From Bondarzewia mesenterica (lineage: Eukaryota > Basidiomycota > Agaricomycetes > Russulales > Bondarzewiaceae): a DNA stretch of 64,000 nt. The notes under the pieces are model-generated. The model searched no databases. It saw only the letters and a list, made by a program, of their open reading frames with translations, and was not told where the DNA came from. Location: contig SGPL01000109.1 of NCBI GenBank assembly GCA_004802705.1, positions 1 to 64,000 on the forward strand, written 5' to 3'. Both the position numbers and the translations under genes were made by a program. Positions 1-10,414 of the stretch are shown here, piece after piece (the first letter of the stretch is position 1; every line of letters begins with the position of its first letter).

Positions 1-1318
1 CGCGGTGTGCTGTAACGCCTCGTGTGCCAGGTCCCAGCACTCCCCGCGCGCGCAGAAACGCTGCGTGTCCAGAAAGGACTCGGCGAAGCGCGCGATGGGC
101 TCGCCGTAGAGCGCGCTGGCGGTTTCTAGGGTAGCGCCGGGGAGTGGGTGGGGACGTGGGAGGAATTTGTGGGTGCGGGTGATCGTTGGCGGCGTAGACG
201 TGTGTGGGGATAGAGGGTAGATGACCGTGTACCAGGAGATGCTGAGGTCGGGGAAGAGAACACTGGTGGAGAGGGTCGTGCGTGTGGAGGTTGTGAGGGT
301 TGAGGAAGCGTAGCGTATGTCGGTGCGGTTTTGGAGCGACGGGGGAAGAGGCGTTGGGGAGGAGTACCAGGGGTCGGGCCAAGATGTGCTGGGATGGAAA
401 TAGTAGGCGAGGTCGAGGGCGGAGGAGCCGTGGGTTGTTGGTGGGGGGTAGGACATCTCAAGGTGAAGATGGGGATCTGGGCGAAGGTTGGATGAGGGTG
501 TTGGGAGGTAAAGGGTTTACAAACCTTCGGGAATGGGGCAAGAGGGCTTGGTCGAGAGGTTCGGCTTAGGCTACGAAGAAGTTCAGAATCAGCTCGATAC
601 GGTGCGTGAGTGGAAAAGAATCGTACCGGTCCGTGCGAAGAAAGAGAGGGTGCAGGCGACCTCGACGGAGGCGGAGGCATGCGGCGTCCAAACGCGCCGA
701 CAGAACTATGGCTCTCGACATTGCCCTTCACTTCCGATTGAGTGCTCCTCGGATGGATGGACTGGTCGAGGTACCGAGCAAAAAACTCGTCCAACCAACT
801 GAAAAAGACCTGCTTATCCGCTGGGGACAGATTCGCCCAATCGATCCTATCGATCACCACCTCCCCCCCATCCTTGTTTGCTACACTGGATCTAGAGCTG
901 AAAGCAGAAGTGTTTCTGCGCGGCAGTGCAGGCGGGGCCGGCGGGAGTGGAGGTGAAGGTGTAACAGAGACGGGGCGCGCGCCTTGGAGCACCGGGGGCG
1001 GGCCCGTCGAAGACGAGGTGGTGCGGCGTACGGGCGGCGGGGGTAAAGGCGCAGACCGAGAGCCGGCACTTCGCTGGCTGGGGTACGCGCGGAGGGGCGG
1101 AGGGGGCGGGGGCAGCTGTCTGGAGTTGGGATCGAACCCGGTTTTGGCGGAGGGCACGCTCTTGAGGTGGTCGCGGGTAGTGGAGAGCTTGGAGACGCCA
1201 GCATCTTTCGCTTTGGCGGCCTTGGATTTGAGGTCTGTGATGGGGAGAGAGGGTTCAGTGCGCGGGTTGTGAAGAGGACCTTGTCCTGAATACCTGAGAA
1301 GGAGAGGTTGGAGAGCAT
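1..1318 (-). CDS. Bbc1/Aim3-like actin-patch protein (3' end outside window)
   Basis: Likely homologue of the myosin-tail-interacting protein Bbc1/Mti1 and Aim3 group, which act at cortical actin patches during endocytosis. Exons inferred as 1294-1318, 627-1234, 525-570 and 1-476; the intron phases agree throughout. The N-terminus starts MLSNLSFS, then a basic KSKAAKAKDAGVSKL segment, polyproline runs (PPPPPP, SH3 ligand-like), a linker with DWANLSPADKQVFFSWLDEFF, and then a folded C-terminal domain. That domain shows MSYPPP, LDLAYYF, WPDPWY, SVLFPDLSISWYTV and, at the cut edge, ARGECWDLAHEAL. The GECW cysteine resembles the catalytic cysteine position of papain-like/NlpC folds, a feature I recall for this family. 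A long open frame down to position 126 is an artefact of reading through the two introns. The start could lie upstream at 1429 in the same frame. Family assignment rests on recalled motifs, not on a search. Confidence 0.7.
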
Positions 1319-1694
1319 TGCTGTTGTCGACAAAGTACCAGGGCTGTACCTTGACTGAGACGGACTCCAGTGCGACGAGTCGCTGTTATTGCGAGCAATG
1401 GGTGCAAGTCCTGGAACAAACAAGGCCAAAGTTTCTGCACGGTGGCACGACTGAAGATTGATGTTTTCCGTTCGCGGATCCTCCTAACCAGTGTGCGGCG
1501 ATTGATACTGTTCGTCTTGGAAGCACGGCTGAGTTTTCTCATAAAAGAATCATCCATCTGGAAAGCTTGCAAAGGAATACTGTTCCAGATTCAAGAGGAT
1601 GCGCGTTGGCATTATGGTACATGCATGGATACGACACTGAACGAATCGAAAAAAAACCGGCCGATGTAAGGAGTATGTTCGACGAAAAACAAAC
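1319..1694. other. Intergenic, no gene seen
   Basis: Space between the divergent start of the Bbc1-like gene and the 3' end of the HNH gene. Short frames exist on both strands but none has a recognisable domain or consistent splice sites. Confidence 0.5.
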
Positions 1695-3015
1695 TCAATA
1701 AACTTCCATTTCTACATCTGCTTGCCGTAGCAACGCACAGTGCAAGGCATCTGCAGATGTGCCATCACTCACCAACACCCGGGTCATTTCCATATCCCGC
1801 AAAACCTTCTCGATGTACTCCGCCGCACCAGAAAGGTAAGCGACTCGGGCGCATGCGGCATGAAGACGAACGAAGCATGGATTTGGCAGAGGAAGGTTGA
1901 TTGGATCCAATGTGGAAAATTGAACATAATCTGGCAGTTGTGCAATAATACCAGAGTATAAACTGTTGATCTTGTACCTATGAGGGACATCCTAAATCAC
2001 ATGTTAGTGGCCATGTCAGTGAATAAGAGAGACAAGGCTCACTGTTGCCTCAAGCCATAACCACAGCTGATCAAAATTGGCATGTAAATCACAGTCCAAA
2101 GTCATAATATTGTTAAGGCCATGTCTTGATATTTCGTCAACAACATGGTTAATGTTGCCAAAATGCTCTAAGACAGCCCATGCCGTGCCCGCAAATTCAT
2201 GCTTTATCATATATGTTTCAAATAAGACGTGAAGGTAAACCGATTGAAAAAAATAGAAAGCACACCTTTGAATTCTCATCATCTTCTCCGAAGTCCCCTT
2301 TCATAATTTTTTGGGGTATTACATGCACAGCATGTGTGTTTCGAAGAAGGGCATCAGGAGTCTGTCTAAACTTTTTTTTGTATCTCAGGGATATTGAGAA
2401 CAGAACTTGTATCAAAGCTGCCACTGAGCATGCAGCGAAAGTTATCGCGAATGAGAGCCTGTTAAGAAAGACTGAGAAATTCAAAAAGATTGAATAATAG
2501 ACAAGAAAGATAAACCTTCTCCTTAGCTGTAGTGTCACCTGAGGGAGCCTCTTCAAGCAGAAACTTCAAAAGATCCTGAATGTTATCAAATGAAGGTCTG
2601 GATGGATGAAGCGAAGGCTGAGGAGTAGGGCCAGTATATGAGCGAACTATTGGTTTGAAGTACAATGAATATAAGTAGAATGAATGACATCCTTCACCAA
2701 GTACTCACAGCAGTTGATAAAATGATCAATGTAATACCTAGCCAACACACACAAGCCCTCATCATTCATGCAGCTATTCACTTCACGTGAAAATGTGACA
2801 AGTCCAGTAGGGGATGGTGCCTCGAGTATCATTCGTCCAAGAAACCTTGCAGACAGAAGCAATGAGGGGGTGCCACCATCGTGACCATTGGCCACAGTGG
2901 CATGGTGCTCCAAGGCAAGGCACCTGGTGTAAGCCTCCTGCACGAGCTTGCGGCTGCTCTGGTCAAGATTGTTCAGCTCGATTTCATCGGTTGGAAGGGG
3001 AGGGGGCGGATCCAT
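1695..3015 (-). CDS. HNH nuclease-domain protein, with apparent one-base frameshift
   Basis: Member of the large basidiomycete family with one HNH-type domain and no known biological role. Exons: 2709-3015, 2516-2646, 2266-2458, 2043-2201 and 1695-1991, all GT-AG with matching phases. The core begins ALIRDNFRCMLSG, continues to THAVHVIP (first His region) and ends at HGLNNIMTLDCDLHANFD, the usual HNNxxTLxxxxHxxFD finish. The N-terminal 100 residues are helical and acidic. Exon 3 is 193 bases, one more than a multiple of three, and the frame breaks at an A8 run (2372-2379 on the plus strand). Removing one A restores a continuous family-like protein of about 310 residues. A 40-base GTTCTC...AG intron would also restore frame but would be unusually short. 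Confidence 0.75.
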
Positions 3016-3242
3016 GATGGTTCAAGCGATGGTTCAGCTTCGCGTGGCGCGTACCACTTTAGCTTTGTTTGCGCATGTTACTTACTTTCCACCTACCTTG
3101 GATTGCGCATTGTAATAAAGGTATAGTACATTTGACGTTATTCTTGTCTGTGAGGTGTTGATGTTACGATTTTTTAGTATGCTTTCCATTCGCCGGACGA
3201 GTCTCTCGCAATTGGCGATCTGCCCTAGAACTGCGTCGCAAC

Positions 3243-4358
3243 ATGCACGATCTCATAAAAGTCACAGAGGTGGATGGCACAGCCTCTCCTAGAGTCTATA
3301 CTTCGCAGGATACCGCAAAAAAGTGCTTCCCCCTCTCTTCCCGCCCGCAAAATCTTCGACATCTGCTTGCAATCAATATGCGACCGGCCCATATCCCTCT
3401 TAAGACTTCGGACGACGATGATGACATGGACGGCTCTTTGACATGGGAGGCCGTGCTTCAGCGTCGAGAAGAAGACTTTAATTCCTACCACCCTGTCATC
3501 CTGGAAAATCTGCGGACCGTCGTGTCAAAGGACTCGACAGACCCTTCGCGCATTGACTTTGTGCGTTTCGAGGGTTTAAATCACCGTGAGGCCCCGTGTG
3601 CATCCACGTGGCACGCCCTCGACGGACTGCTCCCCCGCCATCTCGAGCTTAAGTGTGGGTGGGACGAACACTGCGATCTATCTCCGTTGGACGAGCTTGA
3701 GACGAAATGGCCCTTGGAGAGCCTGACCCTGACGGATGCATGTGCAACCCCGCTGTCGGCGTCTTGCCTGGGAAATATTTCCTCCCTCACATTGTACTTC
3801 TGCAGTGGCGTAACCATCTCTCCTTCGTATAACGCTGGCCGTGCCCTTCGCCGTTTGAGAATCGAGGGAAACAATGTCATTGATATGTTCATCGGGATGT
3901 CGAAACGAGGTATCGTGGATTCCGTCGAGGAGGTGCGGATTTCGAACACAAACGGTGGTGAGGAGGAATATGAGTCATCCGAATTCTTCGAGGTCCTCCC
4001 TCGGCACACGTCCATTCGCTCGTTCGACTTGGCCGTATCCCTTCGACCCCACGATCCATGTTATCATGCACTCCCGCTCCATCTGCCGCCTAACATCGAG
4101 CATCTGCGCTTCAGAGGTCCTCCAGAAACGGCAGGTGACCTATCAAACTGGCTTAAATGCGCAAAGGATCCTGGCTGGCTGCCTCATCTGAAAACGTTCT
4201 CATTTCATCTGGATGTCGAACTGTCCGATGATCGCATCTGTAAAATTTATCAGGGATATCCTCCTCCCCGGCCGCTGACAACTGAGGACCGAGGGCGCGT
4301 ACAAGAACTTCTCGATGCTGCATTGCAGCATCACACTGGACTGCGTTTGGTAGACTAG
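3243..4358 (+). CDS. LRR-like (F-box-associated type) protein, single exon
   Basis: A 371-residue intronless protein, unusual in this intron-rich window. The middle carries degenerate leucine-rich stretches (LESLTLTDA, ISSLTLYFCSGV, LRRLRIEGNNV, IEHLRFRGPP, LKTFSFHLDVEL) like the repeats that follow F-boxes in many Agaricomycete proteins, but no F-box is visible at the N-terminus. There is a DDDDDMD acidic run near residue 60. Such proteins are usually substrate adaptors or orphans; no specific role can be given. The first ATG at 3243 is used, but an internal Met near residue 46 could also start the protein. The stop codon ends at 4358. Confidence 0.7.
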   Translation: MHDLIKVTEVDGTASPRVYTSQDTAKKCFPLSSRPQNLRHLLAINMRPAHIPLKTSDDDDDMDGSLTWEAVLQRREEDFNSYHPVILENLRTVVSKDSTDPSRIDFVRFEGLNHREAPCASTWHALDGLLPRHLELKCGWDEHCDLSPLDELETKWPLESLTLTDACATPLSASCLGNISSLTLYFCSGVTISPSYNAGRALRRLRIEGNNVIDMFIGMSKRGIVDSVEEVRISNTNGGEEEYESSEFFEVLPRHTSIRSFDLAVSLRPHDPCYHALPLHLPPNIEHLRFRGPPETAGDLSNWLKCAKDPGWLPHLKTFSFHLDVELSDDRICKIYQGYPPPRPLTTEDRGRVQELLDAALQHHTGLRLVD

Positions 4359-5460
4359 ACCGCATTTGAGGTAAGAAAACAAGTTATTTTGTCGTGCATC
4401 TTCAACTCATCCCAACATTCCTTCATGCATAGCTTTTGTGCACGCCTGGTCAAAAGGCAGAGTCAGACGGAGTCCTACAAGCGATCACATAAAACGCCCC
4501 GCTATGAATGTCCCGACTGTATACCAGAAGTTTGAAATTTGAAGCATTCCTCTCACTATAATTCTCTAAACCGGGTGAGTAAGACAAAGTCCGAACCCAA
4601 ATCCAATAGGGGTTCTCATAGTAGACGATTCAGAGGCGATTCGGACGACGATTCGACACACGGTTCAGCGTCTTCAGGTCGTCCATGAATCTACCGACAG
4701 CTTTGAGAACCTCTTGAAAATTTCCCCTTGCGAAAGGAATCACTGACAATTAACTAGTCTTCGAGATGTTATCAACAATTTGGATGAAGACATGTAAGGG
4801 CCTTTCGAAGCAGACTTGTGTTGTTTTTGCATTTCGAGACACCTATTAGTACATGTGACGAGCAATGCCCATAGGCTAGGGCCGTGTACAGATTTTTATG
4901 TGTGATTTTTTTGCTTGTTATCAGGCTCGAGTGGGAGGAACGAACCGGAACCAAATAAATACATTACACACACACACGCCCGCCCATTCGCCCAGCAAGC
5001 AGTCGGGGGATTATTTAAAGAGAACGAAGAGCAAATAAAAGAAAACCCCTGTAAAAAAAAAAAAAAAAAAGAGCNNCAAACCCGGAGGCTGAGACGTGGA
5101 ACGACCGTAAAATGACAACTGCGTGGATACGGAGTACGAGATACGAGATGCACAATGGAATGGGGATGGGTGAATAAGGTTGGATGCTCATAAATACGCG
5201 TAGCGTTGCAGTAAGTAGGACCGAGAGAGAGAAAGAAGAAAGAAAGAAAATACATGGATAGGTGGAACGTCGAACGAAAATTTCCATGTCGTCTCCATTT
5301 CGTGTCGTCTTCGAGGCTCGTCATCGCGTAACCGCATCTCTACTGTACCTTACATACCTTTTTTTTTTGCCTCTCCGTCTATCCCGCTCATCTCCAAAAG
5401 ATCCAAATGGACGACCGAGGGCCGTTTGAAGGACCGAGCCAAAGGCTCGCCGTCGTTCGC
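4359..5460. other. Intergenic with simple repeats and an assembly gap
   Basis: No gene seen. Holds an (AC)n stretch near 4964-4978, an A18 run at 5053-5070, two N bases at 5075-5076 and a purine-rich GAAAGAAAG segment near 5230-5250. It lies between two 3' ends (the LRR gene on + and the Kelch gene on -). Confidence 0.6.
5053..5076. repeat. A18 homopolymer followed by NN gap
   Basis: Eighteen consecutive A bases, then GAGC and two undetermined bases. This is the only ambiguity in the window and marks a spot where read-out or assembly failed. Confidence 0.95.
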
Positions 5461-7271
5461 TCACGTCTCGATCCTAAAGCTGGTCACCTGCGGCAAATAG
5501 GCTGCCGCGGCGAGGTCTAAGATATACACGTCTTCAAAGATGTCGCGCCCGTTGAACCCGCCGAACACGAACAGCCGCGAGTCCGCGAGGACCGTGGCGT
5601 GGTAGCCTCTCGGGGTGTGCGGGCGCCCGAGCGTGCGGCGAGGCTCGAATTGCAACGAAACTATCGGGGAAGGGGCAGGTCAGCGGGAAAAAAAGAAAGG
5701 GCGATGGATGAGGGCGAAAGGGCGGCGCACCGAGATTGAACATGAGGAGCTCCGAGGTGTAGTCGTCGCCGTTGTGCCCGCCCGTGATGAAAAGGTAGGA
5801 GCCGACTTGCGTGACGGAGTGCGAGAGCCTTTTGTGGGTAGTTTCAAGCCTGAGCTCTTGCCACTGGCGCTTATCTGCACATACCATTGTATACAACGGG
5901 TAAATGATAAAGATAAGAGGGAAAAGGAAGGTTGGATTGACTCGGCGGCAGACTCACCGAGATCCAAACACCACACGTCTTCAAACGCCTCGCGCCCATC
6001 GCTGCCGCCTATCACGATCATCATGTTACCCACCAAAGTCGCAGTATGGTATCCGCGCGGCGACGGTTTCCGCCTGCTGACGGCGACCTGCTCCCACTTG
6101 AGATTCGAGAGGTTGTTGCTGACGTCGAGGGTCCACGTGTCGTTGAGCGCGACGGTCCCATTCCCGCCGCCAAAGACCCAGACCTTATCCTTGTAAAGCA
6201 CGGCCGTATGCGCGCGGCGCGGTTCCGGGAGCGGCTTCTCCGCATCGAACTCTGGGCGCAACCACCGACGCATTTGTGTGTCGAGGATCCAGATGCTTTG
6301 GTAGTAATCAGTGCCCACACCCCCACCGAAGAAGACGATGCGGCTGCGGTCGATCACCGTCGCGGTGTGTGCTCGGCATGCCGGCGGGAGGTCTCCTTGC
6401 ATCTCGGGACGTGTCCATTGCATCGTCTCTGAAAAACCCGTGGCATCGACGCATGAGAGCGGAAAAGGGACGGGTAAGGATGCGAGACGTACCGACGTTG
6501 AAGCACCAGATGTCCTTCCAACAGTCTTTGTCGTCGCACCCGCCAAAGAGCCACGCGATGTTGTCCACGAGCGTGACACTGTGTGCGCGCATGCCGTGCA
6601 CAGGCAGCGTGCCCCACACGGGCGCCTTGCTCCAGTACATGACGCTCGCGGGCGCCGGATCGATCTCGCGCTGGTGCGGAAGATGTGGGATTGTCCTCGT
6701 GCGTGGTGGTGGCTCGCTCGCGGGGGGCGCGTTTGCGTTTGCGTTCCGGGGCGTTTTTTGTGAGCCCTTCCTTGGACCCGGTGAGGGAGGACGAGGAGGC
6801 GTTGGCGGCAGCCATGCGGCGGACGGAAGAAACATCGGTTTGGCCGATGCCGGGACCTGCATCGACGGCGGGAGAGCGGCGGGAGATGGAGGGCATGCGC
6901 GGGCCGATGGGGGAGCGCACGAGTGGAGAGCCTGGAGGTCTGAGAGTAGATGTGGAGGCGGAGGCCGCGTGGGTGCCATTGTACTTGACTTGGCGGGTGG
7001 TGGTGGAGGGGCCTGGGAGGATAGGAGGAGTGGGGGAGCGGTCGTTGAGGGCGGGGAGGGCAGGTGTTGCGGGTGCAGATTCGCGGTCGCGATCTCGGTC
7101 GCGTCTGTTGCTGGCGCGGGAGGCGGTGCGAGAGGGAGCTTCGGACGAGGGCGGGGGCATGTCGTAGGCGTATCTGGCGTCGTCGTCGAGGAGGAAGGTG
7201 TGCGAGGAGAAGGTCAGCGGTGACGTTGGGGACGAGCTCGACGACTCCGAAGGAGTGGGAGAGGACGTCAT
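5461..7271 (-). CDS. Kelch-repeat protein
   Basis: Beta-propeller scaffold protein. Residues 1 to about 190 are Ser/Pro/Arg-rich and disordered, with an SRDRDRDRE-like basic patch. Then come at least five Kelch blades, recognisable by GG pairs followed by Tyr/Trp spacing: AWLFGGCDDKDCW, IVFFGGGVGTDYY, VWVFGGGNGTVAL, MIVIGGSDGREAFEDVW, LFITGGHNGDDY and LFVFGGFNGRDIFEDVY. It ends FRIET. Exons: a first block from 7271, then 6493-6716 or its extension, 5958-6428, 5731-5874 and 5461-5660, all phase-consistent. The join between the disordered N-terminus and the propeller needs either a 61-base intron (6717-6777, weak GTCCAA donor) or removal of one A from an A6 run (plus-strand T6 at 6754-6759). 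Fungal relatives act in polarity or signalling; the exact partner is unknown. Confidence 0.85.
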
Positions 7272-10185
7272 CGTGGGACTATATTACTCTTTATGGCTCT
7301 GTGAAACGCGCGAGGCGCGTGAGTTTCAGAATCAGTTGGGCTCCTGGATGGCACTGCAAAGGGGACGACGGTGTTGGCAACGATGGTCGGAGAGACTGGA
7401 TGATGCTCGACGCTGTGACGGGCGACGGGAGGAACGCTGTTAGTGAGGCAGCCAGTGTCATGAGATGAGCTGTCAGCGGGCGATGAAATTGGAGGTTTGC
7501 ATTTCCTTGTTTGATAAGGTGCCTTCTCTTGATCCATTCATTATGTACTCTCTCACTTATGTGGTGCCTCTCACTCGAACTTCGTAATTCAATGCGGCTA
7601 ATAAATGCCATAAGTACAATAGCGTTGTCGCCGATGCCAATCTGAATCTCATACGCACAAGAAAAAGAAGAACACTAGGACCTACTTATCTTGGGATCGC
7701 GGTAAAGCCACTCTTGCCGCATGTGGTACTAGTGGTCCCGCTCCCGCAACACTTCCGACGCCCTCTTTGATCACGGCGTAATACCCACGTCGCCCGCTCC
7801 AACCAAGCGCAAATCCACGGCAAAGAATGAAATTGCATGGCAATTACAATAAATCCGAGGTAATTACGCACCACCTTCCGTCGACGCTCCGAGATTCTAC
7901 GCAAGATGATAGCCGGTTATATACGGCATTCATAGCGCGTCGCCCGATGCTTGCAATAAGCATGTCAGCATCGAAGTACTTGGCGGGATAGCGGAGCCGG
8001 GACTGGATGCGCAAGAGAGAAGGTGAAGAAAGCAATAACGATTTGGTTTGTAAGGGCATGCTGTTGCAAGCCCAAATGAAACGGTGCGATCCTGAGGGCT
8101 CTTGGGGCTTCTTGGGGGCGTTCCTAGAGGATACGCGTAAGATCAGGGACGCAACAGAATACGGAGAGACCGATTACTGCATAGTAGACCCTCGGTCTGC
8201 GGTGATGCATTAAGTTGATGCAGTGGAATCCTGACACTTGAGGGATCGTATGTTAGTCAGAGTGGAAGAACGCAGAACTCGTGCCGCGCTGCGGGTTATC
8301 CCGCGGGATGATACAGATTTCGATGCTGGACACCTCGATCACGGGCATTCCGGCGTAGTACGAGTGTGGGGCACCAGAGGCCTTGCATTCTCTCTTTGAT
8401 TTTTTTTGGCTTTGTACCACCGCCAAAGGCGAGTGCCTTCTGCTGTTATTACGACAAAAAGAAATAGGTGTATCGCTCACCGTATCAAAGGGTGTCAAAA
8501 ATCTGACCATAGTTCTTTTTCGAACAGAGCTGCATGCCGCTGGGGAGGGGAGGGGATGTCCGGTCGAAAATATGGCGTCTGTGCGAGGGAATGAAAGTAC
8601 ATACTCGGTATCTGAGGATGGGGTCCTCCACTAGGCCTTGAATCCATCTCCCTCTCCTTTCACCGAGAGTGCTTCGGCAAAGCGTTGTCCTGGCTGTGGA
8701 GTTTGTCGCGCACAACGAAATCCATTTGGACTCGCACTGGCTCCTCCGCAACCTGTTCAATGCAATTGGATACCGGGCGACCAACGCAAGTGCAGTCAGG
8801 GTCTCCCTTCACACAGTCAACTGCCCATTGCTTTTCTCTCTCTTCGTGATTATCGGAGGAGCAGGCTTTAAGAAGGGGGAGAGAGAGGAAGTAGCTGATT
8901 GGTCGTGAGCACTGGGAACAGAGGCGCAGAGTATCCACAATCTGCTTGTGGGAAACTAGGAACAGGCCAAAATCGCCTGACCTGAGCGTCGCAAATACAT
9001 TACCGTTAAAAAACACGAGCGCGTTGGTCGATTGAGCGAAACCATCACATCAATCATTTACAAGAAGTGTGGGAGGCCCTTATACTTATCACGAGCAAGA
9101 TAGTCGTCGAAGATCAAGGCTTTGCCGTAGAGTGAATTCGTGCGCAACAAACCCAAAATATCGGGCCTGCATGGATACGGACCAATAGAAAGCTCGCTAA
9201 GCTATGCAGAAAGGAGGGTGCCAATCACCAATGTGGGCATACTTTCGAGTGCGGTAGTCTTTGAGGACTAAGCACGGCACCTCTGAGAGCCGTCCCAAGA
9301 TGCGACTAGGGTCGACCCACTTCAATGAGAGCCGCCAAGCATCGCCCCATGCCGTTAGCCATAATGGCAAATGCCGCTGGGCCAAATTGTCTCGGTATTC
9401 GGGAAGGACTTGGCAAGAGACTCGGAAGTCCGAACTCATTTAGCGTTATGAAATGAACTAGGAATGCCGCTCAAACCGAGGGGAAGGTTGTGCGTCACTC
9501 TTGCCTCCCTCGAGTATACAGAGAAGGAACACGCGCACAGACCCATGTGTGCTGATTTTTCTCAAAGAAGATACAGGCGTGTCAGATGATGAAGATAGTG
9601 CATGATTTGTGCCGATAGAGAATCAGGAAACTCTTGACAGGATGATTGCACGGAGGGTATTCACCTTGGAGACGAACCGAACTGAGACGAAGGAGGGATG
9701 CAGTTAGAACTTAGAAGTGTGCCGACAGCTATAAACGGCCAGAGCAGTCGCGCGTCGGCAGAGTACGAACAACTCGGTTACCGAGATGATTCAGTACTAT
9801 TCTGTACTCGTTGTCCAGGCAACAAGAGACAGGCCGGGATGCCGATTCAGGAACAAGAAGAGGGTATAAAAAGATATTGTCGTCGTCGTTATGGGCACAA
9901 ATCTTGCACCAATCGGCTCGCGGAATCAAGGACGGACATATGGAGGATCGATCCATTTTGCATTCCTAAAATAAATCGTCATGGTATACAGTGCGAAAGA
10001 TGGGTGAGGTTGTGAAGGCGAGGGTTAATGCTGTCCGCAAAGCCACGAATGTGAGCAGATGGACGGTGGGCGAGACAGCAAGCGGGAGATTGAGGAGGAG
10101 AATAGCTGGGGGAGGAACTTGATGAACGCGGAGTCGGAATCTAGGCACGACGTATGTAGGGAGGTTGTCAAAGGCCCCACATGGC
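7272..10185. other. Long stretch with no secure gene
   Basis: No domain was recognised on either strand. Minus-strand frames at about 8250-9016 are Cys-containing (for example DCVKGDPDCTCVGRP) and could be exons of a small orphan gene, but I found no convincing start and splice chain. The rest is ordinary unique sequence without visible repeats or transposon ends. Confidence 0.4.
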
Positions 10186-10191
10186 CGACGT

Positions 10192-10197
10192 TATAAA
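10192..10197 (+). promoter_or_regulatory. TATA box of the Ser/Ala-rich secreted protein gene
   Basis: TATAAA lies about 220 bases before the ATG at 10415. It is followed by a strongly pyrimidine-rich leader (about 10220-10400, CTTTCCTCC and CTTTCTCG tracts). TATA plus a CT-rich leader is typical of highly expressed fungal genes, so strong expression is inferred. Confidence 0.55.
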
Positions 10198-10414
10198 GAG
10201 AACGATCTTTGTTCGCGATGCCTATCCCGTTCTCTTTCCTCCTTTCTGCCCTTTTGCTCTCTGACTGTCGCCTAGTGCGTCTCCATCTCTTTACTTACGC
10301 CCGGCCTGGTGTCTTTTTTTCTTCATTCTTTCTCGTCCTTAAGCTCTCAAAGCACTTCCTTCCTTTGCCTGTCCTTCGATCCTTTCAACGTTAGATCTGT
10401 CATCATCTTCCGAC

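Noticed and set aside
126..626. Continuous proline-rich open frame running through the Bbc1-like gene to 126
   Set aside because: Two phase-consistent introns (571-626 and 477-524) switch to a frame that encodes the conserved C-terminal domain; the read-through is low-complexity.
6276..7223. Plus-strand Gly/Arg-rich open frame
   Set aside because: Antisense to the disordered GC-rich N-terminus of the Kelch protein; no domain.
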